Positions 12,579-23,473 of a stretch of DNA of 64,000 bases are shown here, piece after piece. Each line of letters begins with the position of its first letter. The first letter of the stretch is position 1. The notes beneath the pieces are model-generated. The model was not told where the DNA came from and did no database searches. It saw only the letters and a program-made list of their open reading frames with translations. The position numbers and the translations under genes were made by a program. This DNA comes from Lepiota brunneoincarnata (lineage: Eukaryota; Basidiomycota; Agaricomycetes; Agaricales; Agaricaceae): positions 1 through 64,000 of the forward strand of contig JAEBUN010000066.1 of assembly GCA_023014365.1 (NCBI GenBank), in the 5' to 3' direction.

Positions 12579-13049
12579 TCATCCACTCTTCGCGCTTCGA
12601 AGGCTTGGGTTTTTTTTGCCTCTTGTTCGTTTTTGCGCCCGCAGTTCCTCGCGTTCCATGAATTCTGTCGCAGAGCCTTCCCCGACGTGGCGCACCCCCG
12701 CTGGGAGGGGTTTCGGACTTACGTCGTCATCCGATTCATCGTTGGTTGCGTTAGAAGGATCATATGTTGAACCTTAGGATAGGAAGGAGGGTCGGATAGG
12801 ACTATGGAGTGGTAGTGTAGATGTTGGTTGAGTTGAAGGCGGGGGGGATTTCAGGATGGAGGCGGGGGCTTGTGCGCTTTCAGCAGCGAGTTCTGGGGGC
12901 AGCGCGGGTATGCAACCCCCTTCCTCCTCCTGTTGCTGCTGGTCATGATGTTGGGTATTCTGCAAGAGATGTGCTGGGATATTGGGCTCATCTGCACTCG
13001 CAACCACTGACCAGTGACTTAGTCCCAATGGTTTTTCTTTCATTTTCAA
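12579..13049 (-). pseudogene. Broken gene for a polyQ/basic-region protein
   Basis: A minus-strand frame opens at 13049 (MKMKEKPLGLSHWSVV), passes a Gln/Glu-rich run and a Pro/Ser-rich run, meets one TAA (12774-12776) and then stays open for 64 more codons to a TGA at 12579-12581. The second half has an acidic patch (NATNDESDDD) and a basic patch (REELRAQKRTRGKK) like a nuclear-localisation signal. The block-2 paralog (18069-18317) encodes the same SPKPL...FMERE...RAQKRTRGKK stretch, then differs because block 1 has two extra T in an oligo-T run near 12605-12620. Product unknown; it may be a pseudogene or a gene with an unseen intron around the TAA. Confidence 0.45.
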
Positions 13050-13608
13050 CAGTCCTAAACAAAGTCGAATGCCATGGAGCTGAAGACGATACGAGTCGCT
13101 TCAGCGTAACCAAAACTAAGAAGGCCAAGTGGAGAGTGTGGATAAGGCACGAAAGTGAATAGGGATGAATTGGTAGAGGGGCTAGAAGAAACAAAGAGGT
13201 ATAGGGAATGGGGTAGTGCAATCATGTGCTGTAGATGCCCTGTTGGACAGGAAAATAGTGCATGTCGCTTTTTGTTGGTTCGCCTGCCTACCGCACCCCT
13301 GGTGGCTCCAGGTGCCACCAAGCGATTGCATGAGTACTAGGAATGTGAAAATCACAAGTATTCGTGCGGATAATCGTCCATTGAGAGTGTGGCCAGGAGA
13401 GAGGTAGGTCCTGGTAAGTTGCGCGAGACGTCCCCGAATGCAACAACTGAGTCACCCTTCCACGTCTTCTGTGTTCCACCTGGGCTTCCATAACTCAATG
13501 TATCACTCCCGACGATGGGCCCTCTTCTCCGACGTCGGGGAACAGCCCACATCTGACTGCCCGCCCTCATGGGGAGCGGTGAGGTGAGTCAAGAACTTAC
13601 CTTGTCTG

Positions 13609-13802
13609 TGTAGGAATTAGTGATTTCGGCAAACTGATGGAATGCTGACTTCCTAGGTCACCTGACTGCCTCGTGTCGCAGGTGAGATATATGCACGTAT
13701 TCTACACTTAGCTACCCCTGTCCATTTACTCCCCACCCTGTTGTTGTCTCCCTCTCGCGAATATACGTCGTCTTTGTTCACCCTCCTGAGCAGATTTCAA
13801 CA
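13609..13802 (+). mobile_element. Solo-LTR-like element, copy 1 (194 bp)
   Basis: Starts TGTAGGAATTAGTGATTTCG and ends AGATTTCAACA. It has a perfect 5 bp target duplication gtctg (13604-13608 and 13803-13807). The duplicate block at about 18420-18440 shows the uninterrupted site cttgtctgatc, a natural empty site, so the insertion came after the block duplication. Confidence 0.85.
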
Positions 13803-13829
13803 GTCTGATCATCAGTACTGAGCAACCCC

Positions 13830-14510
13830 CATATATCCGTTCTGTCGCCAATGGAAGACTCCTGTCACGACTGGCAACGGAATAACGGAGACTCGAGACG
13901 TTGATAGTCAAGATTATTGTCATAACCAGCTTTCGTCGTCGAACTCGGATTGAATACCATTATCAGCAGGCAGTAGTAACACCACCTACAACGTTTGCGG
14001 CCTCACCTGTTTCCAAAAGTCGATATCAATAGCGTACCCGTCAATCATATCTTCTGGTGCATCAAAAGATCATCTCGACCCTTGGACCCATTCCCCCAGG
14101 AATTTCAAGTCGAAATACAGCATTTTTTTTTGGGGGGGGGGAGAATCTTTTTGCGAGAATTCGATACGAATTTCATCCACACAAGCAGTGTTTAATGATA
14201 TAGATGCTTGAACCCCAAGAGAGATGAGAGTTTTACCTCACCCGGAATTGATTCAGGTGCACGATATTTGATCGGCCACCTGCATTTTTCACCTCAATAA
14301 CACAAGGATGATCGAATCATCGACATCATGGATCTTCTGTGATCCGCCATGGCCTTCAACGACGCTGTGTCGACGTACCCAGTGTTTCATTGGGTACAAC
14401 TATTTTCCCAAAAAGGAAACAATATGTTTCAGACCAAAATACTCCCTCCACACGAGCGCCACACAGCCTCTAGAGTATATAGACTCATGTATTCTCTATA
14501 GGCACGTCAG
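13830..14510. repeat. Third partial copy of segment S
   Basis: Matches 11290-11870 and 16180-16650, for example ttattgtcataaccagcttt, gtttgcggcctcacctgttt and ccaaaagtcg. It lies between the two large blocks, which suggests repeated unequal exchange. Confidence 0.65.
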
Positions 14511-14540
14511 TTAACAACAAATTTTACTCACATTTGAAGT

Positions 14541-14566
14541 CTCTCTCTCTCTCTCTCTCTCTCTCT
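14541..14566. repeat. (CT)13 microsatellite
   Basis: Uninterrupted CT dinucleotide run directly before solo-LTR-like copy 2. Confidence 0.95.
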
Positions 14567-14568
14567 GT

Positions 14569-14743
14569 TGTTGGAATTAGCAATTCCGGCAAACTGGCGG
14601 AATGCCCCTGACCGCCTCATGGAGGCCATGTTGTAGGTAGATTATATACACCTGTAGTTTACCAGTAGTACCTTGTCTGTTTACCTCCCTCCCCTTCCTC
14701 TTGTCGCCCCGTCGTTGTCCACCTTCTTGAGTTGATTTCGACA
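14569..14743 (+). mobile_element. Solo-LTR-like element, copy 2 (175 bp)
   Basis: Starts TGTTGGAATTAGCAATTCCG and ends TGATTTCGACA. The perfect 5 bp duplication tctgt flanks it (14564-14568 and 14744-14748). Same family as 13609-13802, 35804-35977 and 45658-45861. Confidence 0.83.
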
Positions 14744-14748
14744 TCTGT

Positions 14749-15134
14749 TTTGCATTATCTCACTTTGTTTCACCTCGTCCCGACACCTCGGCTATCCGAA
14801 ATCATTCAGTTTGTCTCCTCATCGTCCCACACCGTCTCAAGTCCATGCGTTGAGGGGTTTCATTTTAATTGCTCATTTCCAGTTTGTTTTCACTGTACTG
14901 ACTAAAGGATCTGAGTAGGAGTCCTCAACGACAGACGGACGCTATTGTGCTCGCTTGTACAAAATCCGTAACACCTCAATTGTCTTCCTTTCATTAGACC
15001 GTTCTGCCCGCTCTAGCAGATGCCGTAACACGTCAACTGTCTTCCTTTCATTCACAGCTACTTCCTCATTGGAGGTCTGCTTTGACCGTGACCTGGTGTT
15101 CATCCGCAGAGGTCCAGGGATGTCCTGATCAGGG
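14749..15134. other. Spacer without a supported gene
   Basis: Contains a short minus frame (14942-15157) with two near-identical stretches (NERKT-VLR-L--RA), caused by a tandem near-repeat of about 60 bp at 14960-15055. No recognised product. Confidence 0.4.
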
Positions 15135-15700
15135 ACCCAAGTTATCAGCAGTCGCACAATAACGTGGTCTCCAGGATATCACATACAAGTCTGCTCTTGT
15201 GCCTGACAAGGTATATGAGTTATGAGCGAAGAACAGCTCAGGCGTAGAAAGCTTAGGTGAGGTAGTCGCGACCTACGGGTTGTACTTGCTTGAGTCACGG
15301 CGCGTAGGTTTCCGCTTTTTCGCTGCATCTGTCAAAGGTTATTAGTGGATTGCATCATCGTGAAGCAAGAAAGTCTGGAAAGAAGGCAGGACTTACCGGG
15401 CATCGCTGTTTATCCTTGTCTTTGATAGCAAATAGGTGTAAAAATAAAAAAAAAAAAAAACCATCGTAAAATCGCACGAAATTCACGATTATGCCGTGCT
15501 ACTCACCTAGAGTTGGGGAAGGAAATCTGGACTCAAAATATCCAAGAAAAATTCCTTAAATACAAAATAATAAATTCCATAACATCAACATCGCCCACAG
15601 TCGATCATTGTTCATTTAGTCCCCTACTTCCCCACCAAGCCAACTCTGCGGAGGCTGACAAAATGCGCCACCCCGGCAGTTGCGTAGACATGTTATAGAG
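15135..15700 (-). repeat. Repeat unit R, copy 5 (shortened)
   Basis: Retains the ggtatatgagttatgagcga to catcaagccaactctgcgg-type part of the unit and closely follows copy 4. Confidence 0.7.
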
Positions 15701-18068
15701 GAAAGTTTCATCACAAAACGGAGCAGGGTATAATGTATATCCAGGGGTGTTCGGGGATCCACTCCAACCAGTCCTGGGCTTATTAGGGCAAGACATGTAA
15801 TCATTTCTTCAGAAGTGGATGCAGGTGTATTTGAAATCCCGGCTTGTGAAAATGTAGGGTAAGTCTGATCCTAAAATTTGGCAGCGTAGTGGTGCAACAT
15901 ATAATAAAAATGTCTCCACCGGCCTGCATGTCTTGGCACGCGTTTGTGCCTCCATACACTCCCCCCCGATCTAGATACCAATGCATCAGTGTGTAGTTAT
16001 CCGTGGAACGCATGTCGCCAGGTACAATGGGCAAGTCCCCGATATCCAAACTCGCGGCGACGTTGCATAACCAGCCAACCTTTGTGATAAACGAGAACAG
16101 GAGGTTATCCCAAAGTGGTGGACCTACAACATGGTCCCAGCAACCCTCGATCCATACAGTCCCAAAACGCGGTTTGTAGAGTGTCGCCAATGGAATGGCG
16201 CCTGTCACGACTTGCAACGAACTAACAGAGACTCGAGACATTGGTAGCCAAGATTATTGCCATAGCCAGCTTTCGTCGTCGAACCCGGATTGAATACCCC
16301 CTGGAATAGTAGTAACACCACTTACAACGTTTGCGGCCTCACCTGTTTCCAAAAGTCGTGGATATCAATAGCGTACCCGTCAATCATATCTTCCGGGTGT
16401 ATCGTCAAAAGGATCATCTTGACGCATGGACCCATCCCCCATGGATTTCAAGTCGAAATTGCAACACTTTTGGGGGTCTTTTTATGGGAATTCGATACGG
16501 ATTTCGTCCGGGCAGGCAGTTTTTGACGATTTGGATGCGTTACCCCACCCGGAACCGATCCAGGCGGGCAGATTTGATCGGCCACCTGCATTTTTCACCT
16601 CAGTAACACGGTGATCAAATCATCGACGTCGTGCATCCACTGTGACCCAACAAACCTGGCCGTCTTTCTGGAGTTATTGTCAGCGCACTGTCAGCACATC
16701 GCAAGCCTTTTTGCCTCTAAACGGTTGAGAGCAGAGACGATAGACTCTCGATGTTTCCAATTTCAATCCCTGTGTAGCTACATCTTAGCGTGACCTATAG
16801 TAACGGTCTTGTCTCTCTTTTTTGTTTTTTATATCATCAATTTATAGCATGTGGTGCCTCGATCGCAGTCCAGAAGGACTACAACAATAAGAACTAAGAG
16901 AGACCATGACTATAGGATGAGGGAAAATACCAGGCTACCCTCTAGCGTAGCCTCTCTGCCTGATCCTTCATACACACTGACAAACCTGCCAGCTCCGAGA
17001 TTGGTGTGCAATAAAGCAGCGACTGCAATGGCATGAGCGAAAGTCTTCCAGCTGTCAGTTTCCTGCATAATTGGTGTACCCCAGCCTCCCAAAATGGTGA
17101 TTCCAGACCAAAAGCATGGCACGCAGAACTACTTAATCCCCCACCCCATAGCTCTCGAGGATACTAGCGTCCTTCCGCCATGGGTCCTTCTCCCCGAAGG
17201 TTGAACGTCTACACGCCATCAAGTAGTAGGTTGCGCCCCTAAAGGGTTTGCGCGAAGCGGAACAGGGGATGTATCGTCGGAGTCCCGACAACGGCGCCGA
17301 TGGCGCATCGAGGGTGTTGTAAACAGGGCCTTTCAGCCTCCGGCTTGGCGATGTGTGAGCCGACCACACAGTGATGGTGGTGATTAGCTCGGATAATGAA
17401 GAAAGTGTGTACGATTGGATGACAAGATAAAGGGGGAAGTGATGCAGGCAGCAAGAATGGCCTGATGTAGAATGATGTCGATTAATGGGAGTTGCTAGGT
17501 AGAGTAGGGCCGAACCATAGTAGGAAAGACGAGTGCCCACGGTCGGATGGTGGTGGTGGTAAATCAAGAAGCGTCGTCGACGGACTTGTCTCTCAACGAA
17601 GAGACCGCTCAGATCTACTCTGGCTTGTATAATCTACCTCGGAACGCGAACGCGTTCCACATCAAAGAGCCGAGTTACTCGCTTTTCCCACCATTGCAAT
17701 CTCCTCGTGCCCTCGTAACGCAGCAGTGCTGTTGTGCGTGGATTCATACCGTTGCCTACCAGCGTCGCGTCAGGGTTTGATGGCCATCGACCCTACCATC
17801 TTCCTCTTCTATATTTCCAAATCCTACTACCTACATTCTAACAAATATCTTGATTTGAACAAGGAGCCGTTGCTTCTGCAGTCCTGGACCACCTCCCTCA
17901 ACCAACCAGATGTGTGCCAGCCACGACTCACATCCTCCTCCTCGGCCCCCGCTGTCGCGTCCGAATGAACTTGACAACACGAGGGTGAAGCTGGCGACGG
18001 TAATCAGTAGTATTGATTCACCCGTTAGTGCGAATTGACGAGGCCTGAGCTTCGTCGTGTCTAATTCT

Positions 18069-18317
18069 TTAGTCCCCCAATAATATAAGCATGAGTATCA
18101 AAGGCGACAGATAATAAGGATGGCTTACTACCAAGGAGATCGCTAGCAGAAGGGGGAACCAACGCCCACTCTTCGCTCGCTTCAAAGGCTTGGGTTTTTT
18201 GCCTCTTGTTCGTTTTTGCGCCCGCCGCTCCTCGCGTTCCATGAATTCTGCCGCGGAGTCTTCCCTGACGTGGTGCGCTCCTGCTAGAAGGGGTTTCGGG
18301 CTTATGTCGTAACTCAA
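18069..18317 (-). pseudogene. Paralog of the 12579-13049 gene fragment
   Basis: Minus frame of 82 codons containing ISPKPLLAG, AAEFMEREERRAQKRTRG and KKPKPLKRAKSG. The N-terminal half found in block 1 is absent because the 0.75 kb segment is missing, so this copy is truncated. The hydrophobic tail after AKSGRW probably reads into an intron. No known family recognised. Confidence 0.4.
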
Positions 18318-18802
18318 TGTATCACTCCCAGCGATGGGCCCTGTTCTCCGACGTCAGGAAACAGCGCACACCTGACTGCCCGCCCTCGTGGGGAGCGGTG
18401 AGGTGAGTCAAGAACTTGCCTTGTCTGATCGTGAGCGACTGAGCTACCCCCATATATCCGTTCCGAATTTCCATCACGTAGATCACCTCGTGGTACATAG
18501 TTCGCAAGGATAACCCAATTTTCCGGTGCACTTGTTTGCTTGTTCTTCGAATGGGCAAATATGGCCGTGGTGTATAGCCGTGTGTAACCGTTTGGTGTCC
18601 GAGTAACAAGGGATTGGCGTTAGGTAGGTGTAAACAGTGTGAGAGTCGACTTTCGACTCGGCACTCACTCAGGCAGTGGAATCGAGGAAGGAAATGTAAT
18701 GACTCGATACCGGCCAATATAGCTTTCATGGGTACTCTTAAATACTCTGGCACAAAAGTCCTCCATCACAAAGAATCGGTATACAGCTCACATCCTCTCA
18801 TC

Positions 18803-19334
18803 ATGATCTTCATTAGCGTTCTCGCGAGTCTCACTGTTGCTGTGACCATCGTGGTGGCACTACCTTCTAGGCGCCTTGCCCTTACCCGGGAGGCATTGCA
18901 ACGTGCGATTATGTCTTTATCCCGAACAACCCAGTAGACTCCTCCACTGTTAATTGCGTCGCGGACTTCAATTACAGTGAGCAGTAATTCATGTTTTGCT
19001 TGCGCTCTAACGCTGATATTGGTTGGTCTAGTTACCGGGTGTTCTTTAGCGGGAGCTTCACCCTCTCATACTGTCTCCGTAAGGATGTTTTCCTTTGAGG
19101 AATATCCCAAAAATCCCAAGCCAAGCTGAAGGTTTTAAACGGCAGAATGGTGCCGGATCGACGTTCGTTGAACAGCCAGATGATGTGTTTCATGTTCACA
19201 ACTTGTTGGCTTCACCAGGATGGACGTGTGAGGAAACTGGAGCGTTTATAGAGAGTCTGGCGGGACACACGCGGCTCGGACCGTCTGGCGTCACTTGGCT
19301 GATTGATTCGGTTACCTGTAGTTGTGAGTATTAG
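18803..19334 (+). pseudogene. Small secreted protein paralog with one-base frameshift
   Basis: Paralog of the gene at 20358. Exons 18803-18976, 19032-19078 and 19146-19334; exon 2 is 47 bp in both genes. The signal peptide MIFISVLASLTVAVTIVVAL is intact. At about 18913 the frame slips: one base is missing just before the codons for CDYVFIPNNPVDSS, as shown by the paralog's ARCDFVFIPGTSVDPAS. Exon 1 is 174 bp where 175 would keep phase. Exon 3 encodes STFVEQPDDVFHVHN, GWTCEETGAFIESLAG and SVTCSCEY with the conserved cysteines and stop. Either a young pseudogene or a sequencing error. Confidence 0.7.
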
Positions 19335-20252
19335 ATATGCAGGAGCGAGGCTGTGGGTGCAATGGGAAATTGTTATATATTTGAGAGGCCTGTAGGGCCT
19401 TGATTCGTCGAAGCAGCCCGATTTTGCGGAATATAAGTTTTGAGCCTCAGTGGTCAGGCGGGGGTGTTGGCAGGCAGTGGTTCTTATAGTATGAAATTCA
19501 GGAGTCAAGGGTTGCGTTTTATCAACTTGCTCATGCTCATTTCGGAACCTGAATTGCTCGGGGTAATCAACCCAGAAGTTCTAAATATTGGAAGGGGTTA
19601 TTCTGACGAGTAGACTATTTTCTCTGAGAGGAAAGATCTACGATCTTGGGTAGCGGTGGGAAGTTAGCACTCCCCAGTGCCTAAGTTCTGCCCCAGTCTT
19701 TCCGGCACGCCAGGTGCGGGTCGCGATGACACTGGTAGCAGTGGCCTCCAGGCGCACACCTAAGCCATTGCCCTGCTTATCCCTTGATAATGGGGGAAGT
19801 CATTGTGATACAAGATGGTCTACATACTCAGTGTGAAAATCCTGATAGCCCTAGGGAAACCATCTGATGCATTCTAAGTGACTCAACTTCGGGTATGAAG
19901 GTGATATTAGGCCGCTGTGTAGGCCAGCCTACTAAGGGTTGGCAGAAGCCCTCGACCTTGTCCTACAATTGGGAAGTTCAGGGGAAAGACTGTCCAGCGG
20001 CCAGCAACGAGTTGTTGCCCCATATTATGTTTCATGCTCTGGAAATCAGAATTCACAGACACCAGGGAGTCGCTTATTGAATACTACATCTTCTCAAGGC
20101 AAACCGCAAATAGACCTGATTATAAAGTAAAAAAGGGCATTGAACCCCGTCGTGTGCGACCCGTCTTATTTCCCTGTCACATCGCGAAATAGACTTGGTG
20201 CAATATACAGGTTCGAAAAAGGGAAACGAGAACAGAATTTGAGGCGCGAGAG
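19335..20252. other. Intergenic, nothing recognised
   Basis: About 0.9 kb between the two secreted-protein paralogs; no long frame, repeat or RNA gene seen. Confidence 0.5.
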
Positions 20253-20260
20253 GTATAAAA
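20253..20260 (+). promoter_or_regulatory. TATA box of the small secreted protein gene
   Basis: gtataaaa about 100 bp upstream of the ATG at 20358, typical spacing for a fungal TATA promoter. Confidence 0.5.
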
Positions 20261-20357
20261 AACTTTGACTATTCTACAAGAGATCCTCAAGAAGTAAATC
20301 TACCCTCCCCCCGAGTCCCCGAGCTCTAACAGCTAGCCGTGCACCAAACCCCATACC

Positions 20358-20862
20358 ATGGTTTTGAAGAACATGCTTACTGTCCTCGTCGCCATCACTG
20401 CGACTACTGCTGTTGCGGTCCGCCAGGCCAATCTCGCTAGGTGCGACTTTGTGTTTATCCCTGGCACTTCAGTCGACCCTGCTTCAACCAACGTCGTCGC
20501 GGACTTCAACTTCAGTAGGTCACCTCCACTTCCAACACTTCGACAACGTCCCTGATTATGATCGCCTAGTCCCCGGGCATGAGTTGCTCGTCGCTTCGCC
20601 TTCCCACTCTGGATTTGTATGAGCTTACTCCTAGCCCCCTTATCGTTGTCGGAGCACTGAAATGACCTTTCCATTATAGATTGCTGGCGCCACATTCACA
20701 GAGAACCCTGATGATGTTTTTAACGCTCACAACGGGTTCTCCACGAATGGATGGACCTGTCAGGAGACTGCTACGTTTTTGGAAGGCCTTGCTGGCCGGA
20801 ATTTCCCTGGCCCCTCTGGAGTCAGCTGGTCGATCCAATCTGTTGATTGTAATTGTTATTAG
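20358..20862 (+). CDS. Small secreted cysteine-containing protein, 128 aa
   Basis: Exons 20358-20514, 20570-20616 and 20680-20862, joined by GT-AG introns of 55 and 63 bp; total 387 bp in one frame. Residues 1-20 form a signal peptide (MVLKNMLTVLVAITATTAVA). The mature part has four cysteines (ARCDF, GWTCQ, VDCNC), enough for two disulfides. Conserved with the neighbour at 18803: CDFVFIPG, VVADFNF, ATFTENPDDVFNAHNG, LEGLAG, GPSGVSW. It resembles small secreted proteins common in wood- and root-associated basidiomycetes, but no biochemical role can be assigned. TATA box and clean splice sites suggest it is active. Confidence 0.82.
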
Positions 20863-21367
20863 TAAAGTGGTGGCAGGGTTTCGAACCCATCGTTTGGTAG
20901 TGATACATGTGACGGAATGAATGTTTGTGTCGCAACAATGTGGATTTGGCGTGGGGGAGGCTCCAGTAGGCCAGGCCAGCAACTAGCAACAACCTCAACG
21001 GGGATCAGAATGATGCTGGGGGACAGTGACATTGTTTTGAGCGGTGTTTCTGTGCCGGACTGAGGCTCAGGGTGAAGGAACAAACACTTGGGGCCTCGAA
21101 ATGCTTAGAAGTCCCTGACCATTCGCTGTGACCCTGGTCAGGTACCACCAATCCAGCATTTGTTACCCTGAGGGGTATAAGATATACCTGTTTCTGAGAT
21201 GTGTTCCTCATTTTTGACCCTAGCAAGATTTACGCTCCTCAACATTCAACAAATTTGTAATGCACTACGATCGAATGGGGCATTTGGTGATGAAATCATT
21301 TCAGATACCATTGGCCCTCTCGCCAGACTACAACAACAATGGAGAAAAATACAACTCGAGAGTAAGT
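20863..21367. other. Intergenic between convergent genes
   Basis: About 0.5 kb between the stop codons of the secreted protein gene (+) and the oxidase gene (-). No gene recognised; presumably holds both 3' ends. Confidence 0.5.
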
Positions 21368-23441
21368 CTAAACTCTGCATAGACCGTATGAGTCCCACCG
21401 CTCGGACCCTACACCGGTCCTAACAATAAACAAATCCGTTGGATCATACCGGGTCTTGATTGCACTGAGGCGGGCATAATTAGATCCATAGAAAACAGTC
21501 TGCCATTCTTCCTCGAAGACGTCCGCTTCATTGCTGTATGCTGCAGGGGAAGGCCCCTGGATGCGCTCGAGGATAGGGAGGTAGGTAGTTTTGAACATGT
21601 TCTCTATGGCATGAACCTCTTCGATGGTTCCTTGCTCTCGTATTTGATTAGCAACAATTGTCTAAATCAGTGCGATATGCAGTGTAAGGAGAAGTTGTAA
21701 GCTCTGTGCAATCGGCAGAGACTTACATGAGTCTTGGCTGTTCGCCAGCCTGAAATCGCGGCGCTATCGATGTCAGCATTTTCTGCTACTTTACCACCCA
21801 GAGTGACCGTCGATATCCTGCAGCGATACGTTTCAGTATGGCTGGAGAGAATTCTCGTTTTCACGTACAAAAGAGCTCCAGCATCAATGAGACGCTTGTG
21901 TGCCTCTCCAATTGCCTTGGGAGACTGGCGGTATGAGGATTCAGGAATCAGACGGGATCCCAAGGCACCGGAGGATCCAGCCTCATCATCATATCCAGCA
22001 AGTAATTCATTGATATTCCTAGTAATTGTCGTGTTCATAACCAAGACAACCCCAGTATTGAAGATATCCTTGAACAAAGGCGCCAGTGCATCCACGGCCT
22101 GCTCAGAGGTGGCATTCGGGAAGAACGTATCGATACCGATGAAGTAACCCGTAGAGTCCGACCTGAGTCCGAGGTATACTCCAGCCTTCATGGAACCGAG
22201 ATCAAAGGCATGTCTGGCGTGAGCTTCATAAATAGCACCGACAGTGATGCTGTCATTGGCAGCAATAACGACGGTGTAGTGTGTAGCTTCAAAAGTCGGG
22301 TAGGTTCTGAAGGTGGCATTGACGATGACGCCCCATGAACCAGGTCCTCCGCCTCTCATTGCCCAGAACACTAGTACCATGAATTGGAGACAAAATCATC
22401 TAGGATCAATGTACAACACATACAGTCCGGGTTTTCTTTCTTATTCACATGACGAATAGCGCCATCAGCAGTCACAACGTTAAACTCTGCCATAACATAA
22501 GTTCCCGGTCGGTTCGACAAGCATGGCACGCACCGAGAACATTATCAGCGGCCAGACCCAGTAGAGGAGACAGTGAAGAATGTCCTCCACCTTGCACGTA
22601 TCCACCAGCGGCAACCACGGTGACTGCAGTTCCACCAACGAAGATCTTGTCCACCTCTTTCGAAGCATTGTACATCGCGCTCAGACCCACACCACTTCCC
22701 ACAGTCACTGCAGGCCCGAGGTTGTCATTGCCAACATAAAAATTGTCTGTAAATGCGATCGACTGAAGCTTGTGAGTATGGATGAGGATAGAGTCTTTGG
22801 CAGTAGAACGGCCTAGGAGGTCATGACCAGAGGCTTTCACTGAGAGACGAAGGTTGTGTTTACGAGCGAAGTTGACTCCAGCCTGTCAAGTCATTAGCGA
22901 ACGGAAGAGGGTGATTAGTTCGTGTGGTACACACTCGGATATCTTCAGCGCTCTCCGCGAGAATAGCGTACCGTGGAACGTTACCCTGGCCACATGTTTG
23001 GGGAGAGGTACGCCCACAGAGGGATGGTGGGTCAGATTCATAGTCCTGAAGATCTTTGCATCAACCAAGTTAGCCCACAATGATAACAAGACAGATCTCA
23101 CCTGTTCGAAGTTGACCTGGAACCAGTGGTCAAACTCTGCTGAGTATCATGGTATATAGAACACTCACCGCATTCATCGCTCCCGGGATCTCGTTCCGCC
23201 AATTGGCACTCGTCCATTCAGCATCAGTGCAGTTGGTCTGACGACAATACTGGCCAGACGGCACTGCACGAACAAGACGCCCAGAGACGGATTCTCCTAG
23301 AGCCTGCCACTGGGCATCCGTAGGATATCCCCGGCTTCCAGGTACATTTCGGCATTTCCGCGTGCTTGTGGCAGCCCGTACAGCAACCACTACAAGCCCT
23401 AGCAAAAGGTATATGGAAGAGAGCATGGTGCTTGAGAGCAT
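21368..23441 (-). CDS. Secreted FAD-linked oxidase, berberine-bridge-enzyme type, about 565 aa
   Basis: Eight exons: 23169-23441, 23102-23116, 22935-23045, 22534-22882, 22424-22486, 21869-22370, 21727-21817, 21368-21661. They total 1698 bp in one frame, and all introns are GT-AG. A signal peptide (SSIYLLLGLVVVAVRA) precedes a Cys-rich start, then CGQGNVPRYA, the FAD-binding PCMH region with flavin-linking His in SGHDLLGRS, GGGHSSLSPLLGLAADNVL, FWAMRGGGPGSWG and a BBE C-terminal box (YGSNYARLSAIKTRYDP). The position that holds a second covalent Cys in plant BBE reads VAAGGY, so attachment is probably through His only. Substrate unknown. Exon 2 is a 15 bp micro-exon (VNFEQ). Either Met1 (23441) or Met6 (23426) may start; a TATATA box only 25 bp upstream of Met1 slightly favours Met6. 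Confidence 0.92.
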
Positions 23442-23465
23442 TCATCGGGTCCCCGCACACCTCCT

Positions 23466-23473
23466 GATATATA
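23466..23473 (-). promoter_or_regulatory. TATA box of the oxidase gene
   Basis: TATATA-type stretch 25 bp upstream of the first ATG, 40 bp upstream of the second. Confidence 0.45.

Larger units (their letters stand above)
9065..13855. repeat. Segmental duplication, block 1 (R-S-T-U)
   Basis: Direct duplicate of 15135-18480. Order: R unit (9065-10005), S (about 10005-11880; shares tggcagcgtagtggtgcaac and ggtggacctacamcatggtc), T (about 11975-12740; shares cctcggaacgcgaacgcgtt), U (about 13490-13850; shares gtatcactcccrrcgatggg). Relative to block 2 it has about 360 extra bp near 10363-10719, about 365 extra bp near 10912-11276, and an extra 0.75 kb at 12740-13490. Differences include many indels, so no intact gene is likely to be shared. 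Confidence 0.8.
15135..18480. repeat. Segmental duplication, block 2 (R-S-T-U)
   Basis: Direct duplicate of 9065-13855: R copy 5 (15135-15700), S (15700-16750), T (17585-18315), U (18310-18470). Bases 16750-17580 are not clearly shared. The 0.75 kb between T and U in block 1 is absent here. Confidence 0.8.

Noticed and set aside
20866..20890. tRNA T-arm-like stretch (gggtttcgaaccc)
   Set aside because: No matching acceptor, D-arm or anticodon stem at the right distances on either strand.
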